Source: Pyrinomonadaceae bacterium (GTDB lineage Bacteria > Acidobacteriota > Blastocatellia > Pyrinomonadales > Pyrinomonadaceae). From it: a stretch of DNA of 64,000 nucleotides. Below the pieces are notes generated by a model that worked only from the letters and a program-made list of their open reading frames with translations, did not search any database and had not been told where the DNA came from. The stretch lies in assembly GCA_019694395.1 (NCBI GenBank), contig JAIBCC010000008.1, positions 114,501 to 178,500 on the forward strand, given 5' to 3'. The first letter of the stretch is position 1; every line of letters begins with the position of its first letter. The position numbers were made by a program, and so were the translations under genes. Of this stretch, positions 58,352 through 64,000 are shown piece by piece.

Positions 58352-60016
58352 ATGAGTGAATTACAAAGAAAATGGTGGAAAGAAGCGGTGGTTTATCAAA
58401 TCTATCCGCGTTCTTTCAAAGATAGTAACGGCGATGGCATCGGTGATCTACGCGGAATTATCGAAAAACTTGACTACATCAAATCTTTAGGGGTTGATGT
58501 AGTTTGGCTCAACCCGATCTTCAAATCTCCGAATGACGATAACGGCTATGATGTAAGCGATTACTGCGGTATTATGGACGATTTCGGGACGATGGAAGAT
58601 TTTGACGAAATGCTCAAAGGCTTTCACGAACGCGGAATCAAACTTGTGCTTGATTTGGTCGCCAATCATTCTTCCGACGAACATTTTTGGTTTCAGGAAT
58701 CAAGAAAAAGCCGCGATAATCCGTATCGAAATTACTATCATTGGTGGGAGGCGGAAAAGGGAACTCCGCCCAAACGCTGGAGTTTTTTTGACGAAGAAGC
58801 GAACGCCTGGAAATACGATGAACAAACGGATTCCTATTATTTGCACATATTTAGCGTCAAGCAACCTGATTTGAATTGGGAAAATCCGAAACTTCGGCAG
58901 GAAATTTATGACGCAGTTCGATTCTGGTTTGAAAAAGGCGTTGACGGTTTCCGAATGGATGTTATTACCTTTATTTCTAAAGATTTACCATTCAAAGAAC
59001 TACCCGAAAAATACAACGGAAATTTTGTTCAGTATTATGCCGAAGGTCCGAAACTGCACGAATATTTACAGGAATTTAACCGCGAAGTTCTGAGCAAATA
59101 CGACATTATGACCGTTGCCGAAGGTCCGGGAACAAATACGGAAAACGTCCTTGATTTTGTTGACGAAGACCGTCACGAACTCAATATGTCTTACCATTTC
59201 GACATCAGCAATCTTGGTCACAAAGATTTAGCCAAAAAGTTGATGTTGCCCGAAGGTTGGGATTTCCGCGAATTCAAGGAAATTTTTATCAAATGGGACA
59301 AGGTGTTTGACAAGAAAGGTTGGGGAACAGTTTATCTCGGCAATCACGATTTTCCGCGAATGGTTTCTCGTTGGGGAAATGATGCGACCGAATTCCGTGA
59401 ACTTTCTTCTAAAATGCTGACCACATTTCTCTTAACAATGCGCGGAACGGTTTATTATTATTTCGGTGACGAACTTGGAATGACCAACATTCGATTCGAC
59501 AACATCGAAGATTACCGCGACATTATGACCATCAATCTGCACAAATTGATTTCTTCCGAAGGCGGCGATTTGGACGAATTTATGTGGTCGCAAAAACTCA
59601 TTGCCCGCGATAACGGGCGCACTCCTTTTCAATGGAATGATTCTGAAAACGCCGGATTTACAAGCGGAAAACCTTGGCTTAAAGTTAATCCGAATTACAA
59701 AGAAATCAATGCTGAAGCACAAGACACAACCGAAAATTCGCCGTTGAATTATTTCCGCAATCTCATCAAATTCCGCAAAGAAAATCTGGAATTGATCTAC
59801 GGAAAATCCGAATATTACGATCTGGAAAATGAATCGGTTTTTGCTTATTCAAGAGAATTGAACGGGCGTAAATTATTGATTTTAGTTAATTTCAAAGAAA
59901 ATGAAGCAACAGTCAATGTTCCTTTTGATTTGGAAAAAGCTAAACATTTATTTGGAAATTATGCCGATTTTGACGGCACTTTGAAACCGTATCAAGCCGT
60001 AATTTTAGAAGTTTAA
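58352..60016 (+). CDS. GH13 alpha-glucosidase-like enzyme, cytoplasmic (copy 3)
   Basis: A 554-residue enzyme with no signal peptide; it begins MSELQRKWWKEAVVYQIYPR, so it acts on imported sugar. Catalytic set: nucleophile in GFRMDVITF, acid/base in TVAEGPG, stabiliser in GNHDFPRM (Phe replaces the usual Gln of NHDQPR). The Val after the nucleophile again suggests oligo-1,6-glucosidase activity. It follows the permease by four bases. Together: two lipoprotein glucosidases outside, a permease, and one glucosidase inside. Confidence 0.9.
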   Translation: MSELQRKWWKEAVVYQIYPRSFKDSNGDGIGDLRGIIEKLDYIKSLGVDVVWLNPIFKSPNDDNGYDVSDYCGIMDDFGTMEDFDEMLKGFHERGIKLVLDLVANHSSDEHFWFQESRKSRDNPYRNYYHWWEAEKGTPPKRWSFFDEEANAWKYDEQTDSYYLHIFSVKQPDLNWENPKLRQEIYDAVRFWFEKGVDGFRMDVITFISKDLPFKELPEKYNGNFVQYYAEGPKLHEYLQEFNREVLSKYDIMTVAEGPGTNTENVLDFVDEDRHELNMSYHFDISNLGHKDLAKKLMLPEGWDFREFKEIFIKWDKVFDKKGWGTVYLGNHDFPRMVSRWGNDATEFRELSSKMLTTFLLTMRGTVYYYFGDELGMTNIRFDNIEDYRDIMTINLHKLISSEGGDLDEFMWSQKLIARDNGRTPFQWNDSENAGFTSGKPWLKVNPNYKEINAEAQDTTENSPLNYFRNLIKFRKENLELIYGKSEYYDLENESVFAYSRELNGRKLLILVNFKENEATVNVPFDLEKAKHLFGNYADFDGTLKPYQAVILEV

Positions 60017-60025
60017 AGCAATTTA

Positions 60026-60093
60026 GCCACAGAGCGCACAGAGTTCGCAGAGATTTTTTGATTTTTCTATGAGTTCTTTGTGAACTCTGTGGC
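60026..60093. repeat. Intergenic dyad repeat, CACAGAG type, at a gene break
   Basis: Left arm 60026-60053 (GCCACAGAGCGCACAGAG and on), right arm 60071-60093 (GAGTTCTTTGTGAACTCTGT and on). The GH32 remnant begins within ten bases of the right arm. Confidence 0.88.
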
Positions 60094-60096
60094 AAA

Positions 60097-60344
60097 TTTA
60101 TTTCGGATAAGGCAAACACTGGTAAAAAATGTTTTCCAATACTTTTGCGAAAAAAACATTTGCTCGACAATTGAGAAATAATAATCTGCTGAAACTTCAT
60201 CTGTTTTTTGATAAAGCCTCAGCCGAAATGTTTGCCGATGACAGGGAAATTGTGATGACCGATATTTTCCTTCCAACCGAAGATTTCACCAGATTCAAAC
60301 TTTACGGTGACGGCAAAGTGTTTTTTACCAACGCCAAAGCTTGA
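60097..60344 (+). pseudogene. Remnant of a GH32 (fructosidase/levanase) C-terminal domain
   Basis: The frame at 60129-60344 reads LLKLHLFFDKASAEMFADD, then REIVMTDIFLPTEDFT and a closing YGDGKVFFTNAKA. This follows the GH32 beta-sandwich end (consensus L-x-I-F-V-D-x-S-S-V-E-V-F). Just upstream another frame reads SDKANTGKK, the expected DRTxSG-like segment, so a frameshift separates them near 60125. All of the catalytic domain is missing; the break coincides with the repeat at 60026-60093. Translation from ATG 60129 is possible but a function is unlikely. Confidence 0.72.
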
Positions 60345-60406
60345 AATTTGAGTTCAACCTGGCGATAGAACTAATTGAGGATTAATGATTCCGATCCTTG
60401 ATTCGA

Positions 60407-60625
60407 TTAGTCATTTTTATAAGTAATGTCAGGCGGGAATTCAGGAATTGGCTCAGGCGGCACCGGAAATGGTTCAGGAATTGGCTCAGGAATCGGATCG
60501 GTGACAGGATACGGATTCGGTTCTTCCGGGGATGGTTCCGGCATAACAGGTTCATTTGGTTCTTTAATCGGTTCTTTAACCGGATTTTCCGGCTCATCTG
60601 ATTGTAAGTGTGTTTTTTCGTTCAT
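60407..60625 (-). CDS. Small Pro/Glu-rich protein
   Basis: A 72-residue protein almost wholly of Pro, Glu, Asp and Asn in short PEP/EPxP units (PDIPEP-like; for example EPIPEPFPVPPEPIPEFP). No signal peptide and no recognisable domain. A textbook GAGGAG precedes its ATG, so it is probably expressed. Probably extended (PPII) in structure. The neighbouring small acidic gene lies 42 bp upstream on the same strand. Confidence 0.68.
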   Translation of the reverse strand: MNEKTHLQSDEPENPVKEPIKEPNEPVMPEPSPEEPNPYPVTDPIPEPIPEPFPVPPEPIPEFPPDITYKND

Positions 60626-60667
60626 AATTTTCTCCTCAAATTTTTTTAATTTTCTGATTTTATCTTT

Positions 60668-60925
60668 TCATTCTGTGTTTTCTTTGTCCGAACTAACATC
60701 GGGAGAAACATCTTCAGATTTGACTACAGCAACTATGTCGCGCTCGTCAGGATTACCTTTAGTTTCATCTCCGCGCCTAATTCGTTGTGCTGTTTCGGTT
60801 TCATCTTCATAAGCCGATGCTTCACCAATTTCTTCGGCAGTAAAACCATCGCGCTTGATTTTCTGTGCCTCTCGGTCAAGATCGGCGTTTTGTTTTTTTT
60901 CAACTTTTTGGTTTGATTCCTTCAT
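60668..60925 (-). CDS. Small acidic protein of unknown function
   Basis: An 85-residue hydrophilic protein with many Glu, Asp and Lys (MKESNQKVEKKQNADLDRE, FTAEEIGEASAYEDETETA, VKSEDVSPDVSSDKENTE). Predicted disordered or helical; no known domain. The start at 60925 is preceded by AAGGGGA; an upstream extension has no support. It is co-directional with the Pro/Glu-rich gene and may share its transcript. Confidence 0.68.
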   Translation of the reverse strand: MKESNQKVEKKQNADLDREAQKIKRDGFTAEEIGEASAYEDETETAQRIRRGDETKGNPDERDIVAVVKSEDVSPDVSSDKENTE

Positions 60926-61266
60926 TCTAATTTCCCCTTTATAAAGTTTCTCTACGCTTCGGTATTTTGTTCTGATTAATAAAATCAAACTAATTAACCT
61001 GTTCGATTCCAATACAAAAAACAGTCAAAAACGATAGCTACCGATTCGGATAGCAAATTGCTAGCCAAATTATCGCGTTCTCCTAAAGATTTAAGGTAAA
61101 ACTGCATTTCTTTTGGTTGTTTGGCAGTTGAATATAGAGTCTATCTAATAAGGAAGGAGAAGGATTGCAGAAGAATATTTTTAATAATTAACCCAATAAA
61201 GGCAGTGATATACAAGCATCAAAACAAGTATAAAAACTGCCTTAAATCAAAGAATTTTTATTGGAC
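60926..61266. other. AT-rich spacer without a convincing gene
   Basis: 341 bp. A short hairpin (GCTA-CCG/CGG-TAGC, 61037-61054) is the only visible structure; it lacks a T tract. A short + strand reading frame (61121-61330) has no SD and overlaps the xylF-like gene end, so it is not called. Likely the 3' region of the minus-strand xylF-like gene and the promoter region of the small acidic gene. Confidence 0.5.
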
Positions 61267-62328
61267 TTATTCGTTCTTTGGTCTTTTATCTGTCGGAACG
61301 TTTAGAAAAATTTGGTCATATTTTTCGTAACCGTCTTTAACGATGTCCATCAAATTTGATTTTTCAACCACTTTCGGTTCAATGAAAACAAAAGGAACTT
61401 CCTTATTGACGGCTTTCATCGTTTTGGTTGTGTCGAGCTTTTCGCCTTTGGCTAATTTGACGGCGGCTTCGACTGCCGCGAACGCCAAAGGTTGAATCGG
61501 TTTATAAACGGTCATTGATTGGTCGCCTTCGGCAATTCGCTGTAAGGCATCAAGCTGCGCATCCATTCCGGTAGTGATGATTTTGCTGGCTAAACCTTTG
61601 CGTTTCAAGACTTGAATTGCTCCGCCTGCTGTTCCGTCATTCGAGCAAACGAAAGCCACAACATTGTCCTGATTTTGAGTTAAAGCGTTTTCGGCAATTT
61701 TCAAAGCATCTTCGGGTGACCAGTTTTTGGCGTGTTGGTCAGCCACAATTTTAATATCGCCGCGATCAACTGCGGGTTTTAAAACCTCCATTTGTGCATC
61801 TTTCATAATCAGCGCATTGTTATCGGTAGGCGCACCGTAAATTAAGACATAATTACCTTTCGGAGCATGTTTGAGTGCATATTCGGCTTGCATTTTTCCG
61901 GCGAGTGAATGAAGATGCGAAACCAAAACGTCAATCTGATCGCTCAAAATCAAACGGTCATAACTAACTACGGGAATCCCTTTGGCTTTTGCTTTTTCTA
62001 CTCCGGTTGCTACGACCTGACCGTTATGAGGTGCAATGATCAGAACATCAACTCCCTGAGTAATAAAATCGTCAATCTGTTTTAATTGGGTTTCGTCATT
62101 ACTTTCGGCAACATTAACTATAACTTCTGCACCCAATTCGGCTGCTTTTTTCTCAATTAATTCTTTGTCCTTAACCCAATGTTCTTTGAGTGTGTCCATC
62201 GAAAAACCGATTTTGATCTTGCCGTCTTTCTTTTTTGTGGTTTGGTTGCTTGCTTGATTAGTTGGCTGTTGGACACAAGCCGATAAAAACAACATTGCTA
62301 AAATTGTTAGGAATAATATTTTTCTCAT
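61267..62328 (-). CDS. Sugar ABC transporter substrate-binding lipoprotein (XylF-like)
   Basis: A 353-residue periplasmic-binding-protein-1 family lipoprotein with lipobox LFLSAC. The order GKIKIGFSMDTLKEHW, IDDFITQGVDVLIIAPHNGQ, IPVVSYDRLI, VAFVCSNDGTAGGAIQVLK and KIITTGMDAQLDALQRI is that of D-xylose-binding XylF rather than ribose or galactose binders. Neither ATPase nor permease genes are in view. Its ATG overlaps the TGA of the upstream glycosidase gene, so the two are translated together. Confidence 0.88.
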   Translation of the reverse strand: MRKILFLTILAMLFLSACVQQPTNQASNQTTKKKDGKIKIGFSMDTLKEHWVKDKELIEKKAAELGAEVIVNVAESNDETQLKQIDDFITQGVDVLIIAPHNGQVVATGVEKAKAKGIPVVSYDRLILSDQIDVLVSHLHSLAGKMQAEYALKHAPKGNYVLIYGAPTDNNALIMKDAQMEVLKPAVDRGDIKIVADQHAKNWSPEDALKIAENALTQNQDNVVAFVCSNDGTAGGAIQVLKRKGLASKIITTGMDAQLDALQRIAEGDQSMTVYKPIQPLAFAAVEAAVKLAKGEKLDTTKTMKAVNKEVPFVFIEPKVVEKSNLMDIVKDGYEKYDQIFLNVPTDKRPKNE

Positions 62329-64000
62329 TTTTTCGTTCCTTTCGGAATTGCTGTCACCTCAAAAGGCAGCAGAATTTCGCGTTTGATGTAATCATCCGAA
62401 TTTCCTGCAAATGTAACTTGTAATTGCTGTTCGCCGTTTGCAGAGGCTGAAATTTTAACGCCTTCGGTTTCCTTTAAGACTTTTGCTGATTTGCAGTTTA
62501 ACTGATAAGTTTGTCCGGCGCGACCTTCGAGCAGTAAATACAAACCTTCTTTGCGTGCCTGAGATTTGATGATGCGCAAACCTTGATTTTCCTGTCCGGC
62601 AACCAACATCGGCGGATTCCAATAAACTTCCGTTCCTTCTGCATAGTCAAAAACAATTTCCAATGGCGAGTTGCTCAAATCAAGTTTTAATTCGGCTTGT
62701 TGAATGTCTCCGTTCGGCTTTATTTCAAACGTGATTTTCTTGCCGTTGGCGGTTACATTTTTGATTACTGCATCAAGCGGAAATGACGGCGCAAGCACTA
62801 AATTTGCCGCAGTTCCGCCTTTTCTGAAAACTGAAATCGTCATTTTGCCGTTTTCGCGTTTCAATTTGAAATCAAGCATCGAATCGCCAACCCGAACATT
62901 TTGGACATCCAAATTATTCCAGGTTGCTGGGATTTGCGGGGCAAATTTGACGGTTTTTCCGGCGTTTGAAACCTCAATTCCCAACATTCCGCGCAAAATG
63001 GGCGAAACCACCATTGCTTCCGACCAAACCTGATGATGCGAACTGCGTCCAAACGGAGCGTTGAAATCTCCTGACAAAAGTTCGGTAACGTAACCTAAAG
63101 CATTTGAATAAGTTAAAAGAGAATTAGCCATCAAAGCCTGATAGCCGACCTGCGGACGACCGTAATTATAAGCCGCCACCGATTGCCAACCCGTAAAAAG
63201 TCCCCAAACCGAGCCGTAGTGATACGAAAGCGGATCGTAAAGCTGGCTGTCATTGACCAAAATCCGCGAACCCCAATCGGTTGAAATCTTTGCGCTGCCA
63301 AGATGGTCAATTTGTTTTTGAGCTTTTTCATTGTCCATCGTCCGCCACCACATCGGAACGGCTGGCAAAACCGTGTCTTCATCGTAAATTTTGGCACTTT
63401 GCAGTTCGTTCAAGCGTTTTTGGCGGCGTTCAAGATTCGGTCCCGGTTCGGCTTTCAGCGGTTCTTTGCGCGGAATTTGCGTTGCATAAGCATAAAATCC
63501 TTTGTCGTTCAGCCAATACGTTTTTTCCATCGCCTGACGGCATTTTTCGGCGTTGGCTTTGGCGCGTTCAGCCGTTGCCGAATCTCCTAAAACTTCCGCC
63601 ATCCGAGCCATACTGCTCGAGGCTTCGATCCAAACGCCTTGCAGGTAAATTTCTTCGTGCGGCGGATAGAGTGCGCCGCCTTCCACCCAGCCGTGACCGA
63701 ATTTGGTGTTCTCAATCAAACCGTTGCCATCGGTGTCGGTGGCTTCTTCGTATTTGTAGGCTTTAACGATTGAATCCCAATTCGCTTTCAAATATTCAAG
63801 GTCGCCGCCGGCTTCGTAAAGGTCTTTATTAACAATAACATAAAGAGGTGTCGCATCAGTCGAATTCCAGGGATATGGATAACCCTTCCACCAATCAAGG
63901 AGCGTTGCACTTTGCGAAATTTCGTGCGGAATTTTGCCGTCGTCACGCTGAACTCTTTTTAAGAAATCAATCGCTTGTTTAGAAGTCGAAAAATCGCCGT
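62325..64000 (-). CDS. Six-hairpin glycosidase (amylo-alpha-1,6-glucosidase-like), partial
   Basis: The reading frame is open from the stop at 62325 to the right window edge, so the N-terminus is missing; 558 codons are seen. The (alpha/alpha)6-barrel stretch has WWKGYPYPWNSTDATPLYVI, TDTDGNGLIENTKFGHGWVE and GGALYPPHEEIYLQGVWIEA, typical of amylo-alpha-1,6-glucosidase/GH63-like enzymes. The Asp/Glu of TKFGHGW-VEGG and IEASSSM regions are candidate acids. A beta-sandwich C-terminus follows (VKFAPQIPATWNNLDVQNVR). It is upstream of and overlaps the XylF-like gene. Exact family and substrate are undecided. Confidence 0.75.
   Translation of the reverse strand, partial: GDFSTSKQAIDFLKRVQRDDGKIPHEISQSATLLDWWKGYPYPWNSTDATPLYVIVNKDLYEAGGDLEYLKANWDSIVKAYKYEEATDTDGNGLIENTKFGHGWVEGGALYPPHEEIYLQGVWIEASSSMARMAEVLGDSATAERAKANAEKCRQAMEKTYWLNDKGFYAYATQIPRKEPLKAEPGPNLERRQKRLNELQSAKIYDEDTVLPAVPMWWRTMDNEKAQKQIDHLGSAKISTDWGSRILVNDSQLYDPLSYHYGSVWGLFTGWQSVAAYNYGRPQVGYQALMANSLLTYSNALGYVTELLSGDFNAPFGRSSHHQVWSEAMVVSPILRGMLGIEVSNAGKTVKFAPQIPATWNNLDVQNVRVGDSMLDFKLKRENGKMTISVFRKGGTAANLVLAPSFPLDAVIKNVTANGKKITFEIKPNGDIQQAELKLDLSNSPLEIVFDYAEGTEVYWNPPMLVAGQENQGLRIIKSQARKEGLYLLLEGRAGQTYQLNCKSAKVLKETEGVKISASANGEQQLQVTFAGNSDDYIKREILLPFEVTAIPKGTKK

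Noticed and set aside
61121-61330. 69-codon + strand frame
   Set aside because: No SD, no recognisable motif, and it overlaps the 3' end of the xylF-like gene.
1-64000. tRNA or rRNA genes, insertion sequences, prophage
   Set aside because: I looked for conserved tRNA arms, rRNA blocks, transposase motifs and integrases on both strands and saw none; a tRNAscan-SE run would settle the tRNA question.

Overview
The window looks like chromosomal DNA of a low-to-moderate GC Acidobacteriota, most probably class Blastocatellia (Pyrinomonadaceae-like). That placement is an inference from the gene mix: two exported VWA proteins of the type common in Acidobacteria, a CarboxypepD_reg/TonB receptor, a TPR + FG-GAP + ASPIC/UnbV giant, PD40, WD40 and NHL propellers, MurE of the meso-DAP type, and Gram-negative envelope genes (lptE, ompA, exbD). 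I saw no rRNA, tRNA, CRISPR array, transposase or prophage gene.

Layout. (1) 121-7800: a complete 4-hydroxyproline catabolic cluster: AraC regulator, 4-hydroxyproline 2-epimerase, three D-hydroxyproline dehydrogenase subunits, a DapA-family deaminase and 2-oxoglutarate semialdehyde dehydrogenase. An Imm32-like small gene sits inside it. (2) 7974-17808: mainly minus-strand exported proteins (PD40 propeller, polysaccharide deacetylase, VOC, SUKH, VWA, OmpA, PA-IL-like) plus one methyltransferase. (3) 18110-29957: housekeeping: argH, tilS, ftsH, folP, a tandem pair of unknown membrane proteins, lptE-holA, rpsT, a membrane DnaJ protein, exbD, pabB. (4) 30396-35201: an AT-rich island with structured non-coding DNA, a 65-residue exported Cys-rich peptide with two CxxC pairs, a membrane-anchored CGGC redoxin, a LolA-like exported protein and a TonB-dependent receptor. 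This is my best candidate for an undescribed system. (5) 35267-51256: APC permease, PilZ, WD40, murE, a redox operon (FAD monooxygenase, cupin, two tiny membrane proteins, heme-type membrane Rieske protein, Cys-containing partner), hflX with an apparent AUC start, an NHL propeller and the FG-GAP giant. (6) 51385-64000: nitrilase-family amidase, then a carbohydrate operon (three GH13 paralogues, DUF1349, SLC45-like permease), a GH32 remnant, two acidic small proteins, and a xylose-type binding protein coupled to a glycosidase that runs off the right edge.

The most pervasive feature is not a gene. Some 25 intergenic spacers and several coding regions carry short-period repeats (CACAGAG, CGCGAAAA, GTAAAAAG, GAAGACC, CACGAAG types), usually as two opposing arms forming a dyad. 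One arm commonly ends 5-21 nt before a start codon, one dyad flanks a whole gene, and related tracts sit in frame inside pabB and tilS and encode signal-peptide cores. All functional calls come from reading motifs; no database search was possible.
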